A stretch of 64,000 bases of DNA from Haemophilus_D parainfluenzae_AD (GCF_001679325.1 NZ_LZMX01000030.1), one strand, 5' to 3'; shown: positions 26,846-34,395, counted from the first letter of the stretch. Notes: a model not told the origin generated them from the sequence alone. A program made the numbers and translations.

Positions 26846-28000
26846 ATGAGTTACTTTATTGACTGGTTAGAAATAGAACAAGATTTTGGGGTAGAGATCC
26901 CAGAATCTATTCTTTGCTCTATTTTTGACTTTGGAATGATAGGAATTCATTTAGAAACAGGTGAACTTCAAACTGGCATTAAAACAGGTAAGTATCATCA
27001 TAAAGGTAGTTTTTGTGATGAAGTTAGTATCAAGATTTCAGGTTCAGTTATTCGAATGTCTGGGAATCCAAGCAGATGGGGGAGAGTTGAGAATTTAATT
27101 GGGTTTGAAGCGGTTGATAGTTGTGTAGCTTGTTTTAATTCAATTCTTTTTTCTCTCAAATTACCACAATTCACACGTTGTACCGAGATTTTTTATAGAC
27201 AAGGAGAGGACGGTACAAAACTTCAAAAGTTTTCAGATGGTGCAACCATTAAACGTTTAGATATTACTACCAATAAAGCTGTTGGTAAGGGTAATGAGCG
27301 TACATTTCTAAAAGCCTTATCACAGATGCGTTATAGAAATTCTATTGGCAGACTTCATACAAATGGTTGCACCACAGATTGGCTTAGTGAAAAAGGAAAT
27401 GCCAATTTAATTTATCCAAGTTGTTATATAAAACACGAAGAAATGCGAGTTCATTCTTATGACAAGATTAAGCGTAAATTTGGTGAAGAATCAAAAGAGT
27501 TTAGATATTACAGAAGTGTTTACGAGTATTGCAGAGAAAATGGAGTAGTCCGTTTTGAGCAAAAATTAAAATCAAGATATTTGCAGCGTGAAAATTTATG
27601 TTATTGGGGAATTAGTGATTTTTCAGTATTAGAAAACTTACAGAAGGAATTTACTGACATGTATAAAAAGCTAAATGTAAGTCAATATGATTTAGAAACC
27701 ATTGCTGAACAATTAGTTTCTCAAGGGATTGTTGATACATTGAGAAAAGCAACAACTTCAGCATATTACGCAATGTTATGGGCTAGTGGCAAAGAGTTAG
27801 GCCTAAAATCTCGTCAATATGAAACTCATAGAGCAAGATTAAGAAAAATAGGTATTGATATTGCTAATCCTTGCGATGTTGAGAAATTCCAAGCTGTTAG
27901 AGTTATCGCTTGTGAAAATATTATGGTTCGTCCATTTAAAGCCCCTGATTTTTATCAATTTCCAAGCAATATACCAAATTGTTTACGTTTAGTTGTATAG
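26846..28000 (+). CDS. Inovirus replication initiation protein (gene II-like), prophage 1
   Basis: 384-aa rolling-circle replication initiator resembling the phage/plasmid CRI/gene II-X group. Visible are RLDITTNKAVG near residue 140 and the tyrosine-rich block SCYIKHEEMRVHSYDKIKRKF near 205 that is typical of this group. It should nick the plus strand at the double-stranded origin. I chose ATG 26846 (MSYFIDWLEIEQDFG) because the predicted promoter overlaps the longer reading frame and gene II homologues begin with this FIDWL block. It is not similar by eye to the prophage-2 Rep apart from the general layout. Confidence 0.75.
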   Translation: MSYFIDWLEIEQDFGVEIPESILCSIFDFGMIGIHLETGELQTGIKTGKYHHKGSFCDEVSIKISGSVIRMSGNPSRWGRVENLIGFEAVDSCVACFNSILFSLKLPQFTRCTEIFYRQGEDGTKLQKFSDGATIKRLDITTNKAVGKGNERTFLKALSQMRYRNSIGRLHTNGCTTDWLSEKGNANLIYPSCYIKHEEMRVHSYDKIKRKFGEESKEFRYYRSVYEYCRENGVVRFEQKLKSRYLQRENLCYWGISDFSVLENLQKEFTDMYKKLNVSQYDLETIAEQLVSQGIVDTLRKATTSAYYAMLWASGKELGLKSRQYETHRARLRKIGIDIANPCDVEKFQAVRVIACENIMVRPFKAPDFYQFPSNIPNCLRLVV

Positions 28001-28007
28001 GTGAGAT

Positions 28008-28244
28008 ATGAGCAACTTATATGATTTGATTAAAAATGAAGTTTATTTATATCACGAAAGGCTTGGTTGTCTTATTGAGAGTGATAATGAAATAAATAAA
28101 TCTTTATTTAAGGAAAGCGAAAGAATTTTAAAAATTCTTTGTTCAATATTATTAGGGGATGAAATTTTAGAAAAGCATTCTGATGACTTTTCAGGATTTA
28201 TTTACCATATATTAATGGAAAATTTATATAACATAACTAATTAG
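28008..28244 (+). CDS. Hypothetical prophage 1 protein between rep and ssDNA-binding gene
   Basis: 78-aa soluble, acidic, helix-rich protein (MSNLYDLIKNEVYLYHERLG...). No motif recognised. It starts 7 nt after rep and precedes the ssDNA-binding gene by 12 nt, so it belongs to the replication operon. Prophage 2 has no counterpart. Confidence 0.55.
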   Translation: MSNLYDLIKNEVYLYHERLGCLIESDNEINKSLFKESERILKILCSILLGDEILEKHSDDFSGFIYHILMENLYNITN

Positions 28245-28256
28245 GAGAAATCAATT

Positions 28257-28583
28257 ATGCGTACCGGATTTTATATTGTAGGTATTTTAAAAGGTTATAA
28301 ATCTTCATCTTTCACTAATCGAGAAACTGGAGAAGTAAAAGATCGTCATAACATGGGGGTTCAATTACAAGAACCTGATGGCTATGGCGGCTATAACACA
28401 TCAATTCAAGAAATTAAGATTGATGATCGCTCTATGAATGATGCGTTAAGAAATACGATTAATCGCTTAAAGGATAAAACGGTAATGGTGCTTGTTTATC
28501 CACGTGAATGGGCTATGGAAAATGGTCGTAAAGGTATTACTTACAATTTTGATGAAAGTTCAATCATAGAAGAATTGAAATAA
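28257..28583 (+). CDS. Putative phage ssDNA-binding protein (pV/RstB-like), prophage 1
   Basis: 108-aa basic/acidic mixed protein in the gene V position, downstream of rep and upstream of the coat genes. It opens with a beta-strand pattern (TGFYIVGILKGYKSSSFTNRETGE) and reads like an OB-fold ssDNA-binding protein such as RstB-type inovirus proteins. Such proteins coat the plus strand before assembly. The family call rests on position and size more than on motifs. GGAGA precedes the start. Confidence 0.55.
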   Translation: MRTGFYIVGILKGYKSSSFTNRETGEVKDRHNMGVQLQEPDGYGGYNTSIQEIKIDDRSMNDALRNTINRLKDKTVMVLVYPREWAMENGRKGITYNFDESSIIEELK

Positions 28584-28672
28584 TGCGTGAATTTATAGAA
28601 ATGGTAGGGGCAAGTTTTATTGGTTGTAGCCTTGCTCTAACAATTTTTTATTTATTGGTATTTCATTTATGA
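28583..28672 (+). CDS. 29-aa single-span membrane micro-protein, prophage 1
   Basis: MREFIEMVGASFIGCSLALT followed by IFYLLVFHL: a short polar start and one hydrophobic span. It overlaps the preceding stop region and its TGA overlaps the next gene's ATG (ATGA), which indicates coupled translation. Size and position equal gene VII/IX of f1 (32-33 aa minor coat proteins at the virion tip). Prophage 2 lacks an ORF here: its gene V stop overlaps the next start directly. Confidence 0.55.
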   Translation: MREFIEMVGASFIGCSLALTIFYLLVFHL

Positions 28673-28941
28673 GTAATGAAATCGAGATTACAACTAAATT
28701 TTGCCATCCGTATATGAATTTTGGTGGTGATGGTTGTGATCAAATAGTTTTGAAGATACCGCAAACAGAGGCAGAAAAACTTGTTGAGTCTGCCCAAGCT
28801 TACGGTACTTCAAATAAAGGTGGTGCACAAGAATTTCAGTATTATCCTGAAATTTTTGCTGCATCGTTTTCAATAACATTAGGATTTTGGTTGATTGCTA
28901 AATTCGGTGGACTGATTTTAGAGACAATCAAAAAAGCCTAG
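28669..28941 (+). CDS. Conserved inovirus small membrane protein, prophage 1
   Basis: 90-aa protein with a conserved soluble N-terminus (EIEITTKFCHPYMNFGGDG, two cysteines) and one C-terminal hydrophobic span (about residues 63-85). The prophage-2 homologue at 36536-36802 keeps the KFCHPYM-FGGDGC motif. Its place between gene V and gene VIII suggests a minor virion or assembly protein. I do not know a characterised relative. Confidence 0.65.
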   Translation: MSNEIEITTKFCHPYMNFGGDGCDQIVLKIPQTEAEKLVESAQAYGTSNKGGAQEFQYYPEIFAASFSITLGFWLIAKFGGLILETIKKA

Positions 28942-28959
28942 TTAATTGAGGTTTTTATT

Positions 28960-29190
28960 ATGTTTAAATTTTTAAAATCTGCAACAACTAAAGTTGTTTT
29001 AGGCGCAGTCGCATTAGTTCCTGCATTAGCAATGGCTGAACAACAAGCAGTTGATTACACAGCTTTGACTTCAAAAATTGATTTCAGTGGAGCAATCACT
29101 GCGGTTTTATCTGTTATTGGTATCATCATTGGTGCATTGGTTGCCTGGAAGGGTGGTCAATGGATTATTAAAGCGGTTCGTGGTGCTTAA
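28960..29190 (+). CDS. Major coat protein (pVIII-like), prophage 1
   Basis: 76-aa precursor with a signal peptide of about 26 residues (cleavage after ALAMA) and a 50-residue mature protein, the same mature length as M13 pVIII. The mature chain has an acidic/amphipathic N-terminus (EQQAVDYTALTSKIDFS), one membrane span (AVLSVIGIIIGALVAW) and a basic C-terminus (KGGQWIIKAVRGA) to face the DNA. It is followed at once by a strong terminator, as in f1. Confidence 0.85.
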   Translation: MFKFLKSATTKVVLGAVALVPALAMAEQQAVDYTALTSKIDFSGAITAVLSVIGIIIGALVAWKGGQWIIKAVRGA

Positions 29191-29195
29191 TAACG

Positions 29196-29227
29196 AATTA
29201 AAGGGGCTTTATTGCCCCTTTAATTTT
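29196..29227 (+). terminator. Terminator after the prophage 1 major coat gene
   Basis: AATTAAAGGGGC (29196-29207) pairs perfectly with GCCCCTTTAATT (29214-29225). It matches the central terminator after gene VIII in filamentous phages. Confidence 0.9.
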
Positions 29228-29238
29228 AAGAGGTAATT

Positions 29239-29310
29239 ATGTGGCAAATTTTATTTTTTTCGTGGGGAATGTTATGCGCTTGGGCAGTTATTCGTGGCAT
29301 AGATGGGTAA
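29239..29310 (+). CDS. 23-aa membrane micro-ORF overlapping the pIII start, prophage 1
   Basis: Encodes MWQILFFSWGML then CAWAVIRGIDG, a single hydrophobic span with a short basic end. It has the best Shine-Dalgarno in the region (AGAGG, 6 nt before ATG), while pIII starts inside it in another frame. Prophage 2 has an ORF of the same size, position and pattern (37114-37188, MLWDF...LGMVCG...GLNG). Conservation of W near the start, GM(L/V)C in the middle and a final G supports a real gene, perhaps a tip coat protein. Confidence 0.6.
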   Translation: MWQILFFSWGMLCAWAVIRGIDG

Positions 29311-30641
29311 TTTTTCCCTTTATTTTCCTATCATTTTCAGCATTTGCAGACAGCACTATAACAAAAGATAACATAGCAAAGATCTTAACAAAGGATTTGC
29401 TTGAGCGATCTTATAGCACGACTAAAAATTTACCGATGACATTAGATGATGCACAAAAATTACAACGTGCGAATACCTTACGAAAAATCGCACAGAAAAG
29501 TACAAAAATGGCAGAAATTTTGGGCAAACGTAACCCTTGGGGCGCAGTTATGGTTGCTGCTGGTGCGGGGCTTTTAGTTGATGGAGCAATAGATAAAGCC
29601 TTTGAGATGTTTACAGATGCGGAAAAAGACGAGAATGGCTATTTTGTATGGGTTGTTAACCCTATTACAAATATGAAAGAGAAATATTATTTAGAGGGAG
29701 ATAAGCCAACAAAAACAGCACCAATTTTTGTTTATAAGACAAAAACTGAAGTATTTATCTTTTGGAAAAGTTTAGCTTATCCAGAATGCGGTAATGAAAA
29801 TATTGATGATGTTATTGAATGTGCTGTTGAAAACTATGCTGATTCTGGTTTTATTGAAATGCGTAATCCCACAATTAAAAATAAGAATCTTGTTAGTCAA
29901 TCGGAGACAAATAGGATTTATCAAGTTACTTTTGATTATGAGTTTGGTGAAAATAAACATGAAGAAGCCGTATCGACTTTTATTTTTAATGGTGAGAAAC
30001 AGGAGAGAAAAGTAACTAAAAAATATGAATTAGGAACACCAGAGGCATTAATTAAAAATTTACCATCTGATAAGCCTTTAGTTGTAGGTGAAAGTAATAT
30101 AGAGCGATTATTAAAAGAGTTAGTTACATTACAAAGTAAGGAGTTTGATAGTGATGAACGTAGAATAATTAATTTTGCATTCTCACCTGTTAATGCTATG
30201 CAATCAGATATTTTGAAGGGCCGTGAATATTTAACTAAAGAGGATTTATTAAGCTTTAATTATTCTCCTGATATGTTTGATGATAAAAAGACATCAAAAC
30301 CTATCAATCCATCACGGCCAAGTAACCCTGGGGCCAGTAGTAATAATACTTACTCCAATAAACATGATGAAGATAATTATGGTGATCCTAATTATCCTAA
30401 TTTAGAACCTCCGACAGCACAGCAAATTTTAGAACCGTTTAAAAAGTTTTTTCCTGAGTTTCAAAATTTAACTATTCAAGGAAAAGCAACACAATGTCCA
30501 ACTTGGTCTTTTAATGCGCTAAATCATACCTATACGATAGATAGCCATTGTCCGATTTTAGAGCAAAACAGAGCAATTTTGGGTGCGTTATTTACACTGA
30601 TTTGGTCGATTATTGCTATTCGTAAATTATTGAGTGCTTAG
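29274..30641 (+). CDS. Adsorption protein (pIII-like), prophage 1
   Basis: 455-aa virion-tip protein. The signal peptide (MRLGSYSWHRWVIFPFIFLS, cleavage near AFA-D) follows the chosen start; GGGGA lies 7 nt upstream, and the prophage-2 gene has the matching MRFSRGAWLKW start. Residues 20-340 are not recognisable and probably hold the receptor-binding domains. A proline/asparagine-rich linker (NPSRPSNPGASS) leads to a C-terminal domain shared with prophage 2: PTAQQILEPFKKFFPEFQNL, a cysteine pair (QCPTW, SHCPIL) and a final membrane anchor (IWSIIAIRKLLSA). Confidence 0.8.
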   Translation: MRLGSYSWHRWVIFPFIFLSFSAFADSTITKDNIAKILTKDLLERSYSTTKNLPMTLDDAQKLQRANTLRKIAQKSTKMAEILGKRNPWGAVMVAAGAGLLVDGAIDKAFEMFTDAEKDENGYFVWVVNPITNMKEKYYLEGDKPTKTAPIFVYKTKTEVFIFWKSLAYPECGNENIDDVIECAVENYADSGFIEMRNPTIKNKNLVSQSETNRIYQVTFDYEFGENKHEEAVSTFIFNGEKQERKVTKKYELGTPEALIKNLPSDKPLVVGESNIERLLKELVTLQSKEFDSDERRIINFAFSPVNAMQSDILKGREYLTKEDLLSFNYSPDMFDDKKTSKPINPSRPSNPGASSNNTYSNKHDEDNYGDPNYPNLEPPTAQQILEPFKKFFPEFQNLTIQGKATQCPTWSFNALNHTYTIDSHCPILEQNRAILGALFTLIWSIIAIRKLLSA

Positions 30642-30649
30642 AGGTAGTT

Positions 30650-30946
30650 ATGGGTGGTTTGATTTTAAGATTATTTAGCGGTTTTTTAGGGTTTGTTTTT
30701 AAAGGTATCGTGGCAAAATTCTTTGTGTTTTTTGCATTGTTTTTTATTACGACAGAATTTATTCCTGTCGTGATTGAGCTTTTTATACCTGAAAATTTAA
30801 GAGTGAATTTTCAAACACTGTTTAATAATTTGCCATCTGATATGTGGTATTTCTTAGAGTTATTAAAAGTTCCGTTTGGTGTTACGCTTTTTATTTCTGC
30901 GATGTTGGCACGTTTTATTATTCGTCGTATTCCAGTAATAGGGTAA
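30650..30946 (+). CDS. Minor coat protein (pVI-like, DUF2523), prophage 1
   Basis: 98-aa membrane protein with hydrophobic segments at about 5-40 and 72-92. It starts MGGLILRLFSGFLGFVFKG and ends LARFIIRRIPVIG; both ends are conserved in prophage 2 (38787-39080) while the middle varies. DUF2523-type proteins sit between pIII and Zot genes in inoviruses and correspond to pVI. Confidence 0.8.
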   Translation: MGGLILRLFSGFLGFVFKGIVAKFFVFFALFFITTEFIPVVIELFIPENLRVNFQTLFNNLPSDMWYFLELLKVPFGVTLFISAMLARFIIRRIPVIG

Positions 30947-30949
30947 GTT

Positions 30950-31990
30950 ATGGCTATTTTGGCTTATGTAGGTATTCCTGGCAGTGGTAAATCTTATGAA
31001 GTAGTTAGCTCGGTTATTCTTGAACATTTCAAGAAAGGGCGTCGGATTGTCAGTAATATTGTTGGTGTAACACAGTCAAAATTATTTGATTATTGTGTAT
31101 CAAAGGGCGCAAACCCCGAGGATTTAGGGGAGTTTATTTCAGTTTCAGACGAGCAGTGCCAACAAGCTGATTTTTTCCCTTATAAAGGTGCTGAAAGCTC
31201 TATTTGTCGTGCGGGTGATTTAATTTGTCTTGATGAAGTATGGCGAATTTTTCCAAGTGAAAAAATTCATGAGAATCATCGTTCTTTTTTGGCTGAACAT
31301 CGTCATTTTACGAATCCTGATACAGGAGAATGTTGTGATTTAGTTGTAATAAATCAATCAGTAGCGCAATTGCCACGTTTTATTAAAGATAGGATTGAGA
31401 CAACTTATCGTATGTCAAAATTAAGTGCGTTAGGCATGGCTAATCGTTATCGTGTGGATGTATTTACGGGTGCCAAGACAACAAAATCAAATAAAACCTT
31501 ACAACTTCAGCGTAAATATAACAAGGAGATTTTCCCACTTTATCAAAGTTATGATGGTATAAACGGGAAAGAAAATACTGTTGATGATCGTGGAAATATC
31601 TTCAAATCTTTTCAGTTTAAAGCCATGGTTGTTTTAATGATTTTACTTATTTCAGCGGGGTTTTATGGCTTTAATTCATTTTTTAATATGGGAAAAACAG
31701 ATAAAGATAAAACGTCTGTTAAAGCTGATTCAAGTACTGAAATGGCTGAAAAATTACCTTTTGAAAAACACCTTGTTCAACCAGTAGTCAATTACACGCA
31801 GCCAAGAATTTCGGAAAAATGGCGTATTACAGGTGAATTATCAAAAAACGGGGAATCATTCGTCATTTTATCTGACGCCGTTGGGCGGTTGCGATTTGAA
31901 CCACGCTCAAGTTTTAGCTATAGCGGTCGCATGTTAGAAGGTGTGATTGATGGGGAAGTCGTGAATTATTATTCGGGGGCAATGCAATGA
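30950..31990 (+). CDS. Zot-domain assembly ATPase (pI-like), prophage 1
   Basis: 346-aa inner-membrane motor that drives virion extrusion. The Walker A motif GIPGSGKS is at residues 8-15 and Walker B LICLDEVWRIF near 90-100. A single membrane span (about 222-240, VVLMILLISAGFYGF) separates the cytoplasmic ATPase from a periplasmic tail ending RMLEGVIDGEVVNYYSGAMQ. Zot is a family name here; it does not imply a toxin. The last 4 bases overlap the secretin start (ATGA). Confidence 0.9.
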   Translation: MAILAYVGIPGSGKSYEVVSSVILEHFKKGRRIVSNIVGVTQSKLFDYCVSKGANPEDLGEFISVSDEQCQQADFFPYKGAESSICRAGDLICLDEVWRIFPSEKIHENHRSFLAEHRHFTNPDTGECCDLVVINQSVAQLPRFIKDRIETTYRMSKLSALGMANRYRVDVFTGAKTTKSNKTLQLQRKYNKEIFPLYQSYDGINGKENTVDDRGNIFKSFQFKAMVVLMILLISAGFYGFNSFFNMGKTDKDKTSVKADSSTEMAEKLPFEKHLVQPVVNYTQPRISEKWRITGELSKNGESFVILSDAVGRLRFEPRSSFSYSGRMLEGVIDGEVVNYYSGAMQ

Positions 31991-33120
31991 GAGCTTTTTT
32001 ATTTCTGGTTTTATTATGTTTAGGGTCGCAATCTTTGGCAAAGAATGTTGATTTTAAGCTTGAGGCGGTGCCTTTACCTAAGGCGGTTTCAGTCATTTAT
32101 GATGAAGTGTTAAATAAGCCTTATATGTTAGACCCAAAACTTGCGGAAGATAAACGTTTATTAAGCTTTCATACTACGGAAGAACAAGATTTTAATGAGT
32201 TTTTAACGCGTTATTTTGAAAATATTAATGTAAAAGTATATGAGAAAAAAGGGGTGGTGTATCTTGCGCATATTGAGCCGCAGCCGAAAAAAGTGATGAA
32301 AAATAGCTTTGTTTATAGTCCTATTTATCGTGATACTGAATACTTGTCGCAGTTTTTAAAAGATGAAGAAGGCGCCGTATCGGCAAGCGGTGATAAGTTA
32401 GTTTATTATGGCAAAACAGAAGATATTGCACGAGTAAAATCTGTTTTAAAAGGTGTAGATGTACCAAGTCGTGAGGTTGTTGTAACAGGCTACGTTTTTG
32501 AAGTGCAGACAGAAGAAAAAGAGGGAAGTGGCATTAATTTATTGGCGAAACTGCTTTCTGGTAAGCTTGGTATTAATATTGGCGTTAAACAAAATTATGA
32601 AAACTTTATCACGGTAAATACGGGAAATTTAGATGCTATGATTGAGTTATTCCGTACAGATAGCCGTTTTCATGTTGTAAGTTCGCCAACGCTTAGAGTT
32701 AAATCGGGTTCAAAAGGTAATTTTTCAGTTGGGTCTGATGTGCCGGTATTGGGGGCTGTGACATATGATAGAGACGGTAGAGCCGTGCAATCAATCGAAT
32801 ATCGTTCAAGCGGTGTGATTTTTGATATTCAACCTACAATTAAAAACAACGCTATAGATTTGAAAATCAATCAACAGTTATCTAATTTTGTGAAGACTGA
32901 CACGGGCGTTAATCAGTCACCTACCTTAATAAAACGCGACATTGTCACAGATGTAACGTTAAAAAGTGGGGATATTGTTGTGCTAGGTGGTTTGGCTGAA
33001 AATAAGATAACCGAAGGGGAAACAGGGTTTAGTTTTTTACCTAAAGGCATTTTAAGCGGCCGTTCAAAATCAAATTCAAAGACTGATATTGTCATTCTTT
33101 TACAAGTAAAAGAAATTTAA
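31987..33120 (+). CDS. Phage secretin (pIV-like), prophage 1
   Basis: 377-aa outer-membrane secretin. Signal peptide (cleavage near SLA-K), an N0/N1 region (VDFKLEAVPLPKAVSVIYDE; then a second domain near 100) and the C-terminal secretin barrel with VVSSPTLRVKSGSKGNFSVG near 230 and KRDIVTDVTLKSGDIVVLGG near 320. It forms the exit channel for phage filaments. Encoding an own secretin differs from CTXphi, which uses the host EpsD. Confidence 0.92.
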   Translation: MRAFLFLVLLCLGSQSLAKNVDFKLEAVPLPKAVSVIYDEVLNKPYMLDPKLAEDKRLLSFHTTEEQDFNEFLTRYFENINVKVYEKKGVVYLAHIEPQPKKVMKNSFVYSPIYRDTEYLSQFLKDEEGAVSASGDKLVYYGKTEDIARVKSVLKGVDVPSREVVVTGYVFEVQTEEKEGSGINLLAKLLSGKLGINIGVKQNYENFITVNTGNLDAMIELFRTDSRFHVVSSPTLRVKSGSKGNFSVGSDVPVLGAVTYDRDGRAVQSIEYRSSGVIFDIQPTIKNNAIDLKINQQLSNFVKTDTGVNQSPTLIKRDIVTDVTLKSGDIVVLGGLAENKITEGETGFSFLPKGILSGRSKSNSKTDIVILLQVKEI

Positions 33121-33127
33121 GCGTAGG

Positions 33128-33173
33128 AAATAAAAATCCCGCCCGCAGTTTAACGAGGACGGGATTTTTATTT
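33128..33173 (+). terminator. Terminator at the end of prophage 1 structural operon
   Basis: AAATAAAAATCCCG (33128-33141) pairs perfectly with CGGGATTTTTATTT (33160-33173). Confidence 0.9.
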
Positions 33174-33539
33174 CTGTCGAGTGTAATTATTTTCCGCTTG
33201 CGGAAAATGGAAGGCAAAACCAGTGGATTTTGCCGGAAATCTAGCTCGATACAATTTGAAAAAATGAATATGTTGCGCGTTCCATTCTTAAAAAAATCAC
33301 AAAATTAAAACCGCCCCTGTTAAAAATTAATTATTTAAAACCCTCTTAAAATGCCAATGCAAAACGCTCAAAAGCCTTTGCATTTTCTTTACATTTCTAG
33401 TGTATAGTTCAATAACTTTTAAAAAACAGATGTTACAGCGAATGAAATGTCCATATTTTGTATTGGCTAAGCAGTATTCGTGACCTGTGCATAACTCTGT
33501 GATCTTATTAATACGTAGCCTTTACTAACCTTGTAATTG
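33174..33539. other. Prophage 1 non-coding region: likely origin and packaging signals
   Basis: 366 bp without a gene. It contains a 9-bp-stem hairpin ATTTTCCGC/GCGGAAAAT at 33189-33208, a hairpin GGCAAAA/TTTTGCC at 33213-33234, a 47-nt block (33255-33301) shared with prophage 2 (41454-41500) with internal dyad symmetry, and the 69-bp dif-left repeat. Filamentous phages keep the packaging hairpin and replication origins in this position after gene IV. I could not identify the nick site. Confidence 0.6.
33471..33539 (+). repeat. 69-bp dif-left repeat, copy 2
   Basis: 3' end of prophage 1, directly before the second dif-like hairpin; see copy 1 at 25504-25572 for the alignment. Confidence 0.85.
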
Positions 33540-33642
33540 GTTTCGCATAATGATTTTTCGGATTATGTTACAATTCGCAGCGCGGTATAATCGCCATTGG
33601 CACCGCGCAAGAATTTACACATAATCCGCTATTATGCGAAAT
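33540..33642. other. Prophage 2 left att: dif-like hairpin between the two prophages
   Basis: Same structure as 25573-25674: XerC arm GTTTCGCATAA (33540-33550), a 12-nt centre (one T longer than copy 1), XerD-like arm TTATGTTACAA (33563-33573), and the complementary right side ending TTATGCGAAAT (33632-33642). It marks the junction of the two tandem prophages. Confidence 0.8.
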
Positions 33643-33659
33643 TTTAAGTTATTAAATTT

Positions 33660-33944
33660 ATGTCAAATATTACCATTCAGCATATCACACCAAGACATTT
33701 TTATGAGGCAGTGAAACTTCTCAAACAAACTGAGCATAATATAAGATTTAGCTATGATACGGTTGAAATTCGTTTTGTTTTTGACAGATTGGAAACTGCT
33801 GAACAGACTCAAGCAAGATTTGAGAAAATGGAACACTTGGGGGAGTTTTTAAAGGAACTGACAAATTCATCAGTTCCTGTTGATTTAGAAGAGTTTATTA
33901 GAAAATATCGCTATCAACCTAAACCAAAATTCTTTAGACGTTAA
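33660..33944 (+). CDS. Unrecognised att-adjacent inovirus protein, copy 2
   Basis: 94 aa, nearly identical to the 25692-25973 product until about residue 72 (one V/I exchange at 73), then diverging to YRYQPKPKFFRR. Both keep a basic C-terminal tail although its sequence differs. The DNA identity starts in the dif-left repeat, runs through the hairpin and stops inside this gene, which is what recombination between tandem copies would leave. Function unknown; position beside att suggests a link to integration or maintenance. Confidence 0.6.
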   Translation: MSNITIQHITPRHFYEAVKLLKQTEHNIRFSYDTVEIRFVFDRLETAEQTQARFEKMEHLGEFLKELTNSSVPVDLEEFIRKYRYQPKPKFFRR

Positions 33945-33955
33945 AGTTCAAATAA

Positions 33956-34195
33956 CTATTTTCCCCAAGATAACGTTTTATCAAATACATCACTGCTATA
34001 AGTACCGCATTTTAGGTTTACACCTTCTGCTTTGATAACACTACCTTTAGAGTATTCTTTACCTTCATAAACACAAAATTTTGTGTCGTCTAATTTTTTT
34101 GTTGGAGATGATTTGAAAACTTTTCTTTCAAAAGATGGTTGTTGACAAGCGGCTACAAACAAAGTCACAAAAGAGATCATTAGTAATTTTTTCAT
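33956..34195 (-). CDS. Prophage 2 accessory lipoprotein (DUF1496-like)
   Basis: 79-aa predicted lipoprotein: signal MKKLLMISFVTLFVAAC with the lipobox cysteine at residue 17, followed by a short linker and a small domain with CVYEGKEYSKGSVIKAEGV and a second cysteine, which resembles DUF1496. It is transcribed against the structural genes in the slot where prophage 1 has a three-span membrane protein. A surface lipoprotein in a phage accessory slot could block re-infection, as T5 Llp does, but this is speculation. Shine-Dalgarno GGTGG is present. Confidence 0.55.
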   Translation of the reverse strand: MKKLLMISFVTLFVAACQQPSFERKVFKSSPTKKLDDTKFCVYEGKEYSKGSVIKAEGVNLKCGTYSSDVFDKTLSWGK

Positions 34196-34203
34196 TTTTC
34201 CAC

Positions 34204-34395
34204 CTAGGCTTTTTCAAATTTTTTTAAGTTTTTTTGAATTAATGTGTCCATATCAGTATTCTTTGAATATGGGGGTGTTATTTTATCCAATAAATCCCTG
34301 TTTTCTTTAGTTTGTCTTAGACCGTGTTTTCTAAGTTGGTAATTTTGTTCGTGTTCTTGGCTTTGGTTATGATGTTTGTGATCTGATTTTGGCAT
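34204..34395 (-). CDS. Small charged prophage 2 protein
   Basis: 63 aa beginning MPKSDHKHHNQSQEHEQNYQ, rich in H, Q and K, with no hydrophobic segment. I chose this ATG because GGGAG lies 7 nt upstream; a longer in-frame version starts at 34416. It lies 8 nt before the lipoprotein gene on the same strand. No family recognised. Confidence 0.45.
   Translation of the reverse strand: MPKSDHKHHNQSQEHEQNYQLRKHGLRQTKENRDLLDKITPPYSKNTDMDTLIQKNLKKFEKA

Noticed and set aside
30950..31990. Zot as zonula occludens toxin
   Set aside because: The proteins are pI-type assembly ATPases by motif, membrane span and gene order. The Zot name is only the domain family; the toxin peptide region cannot be claimed.
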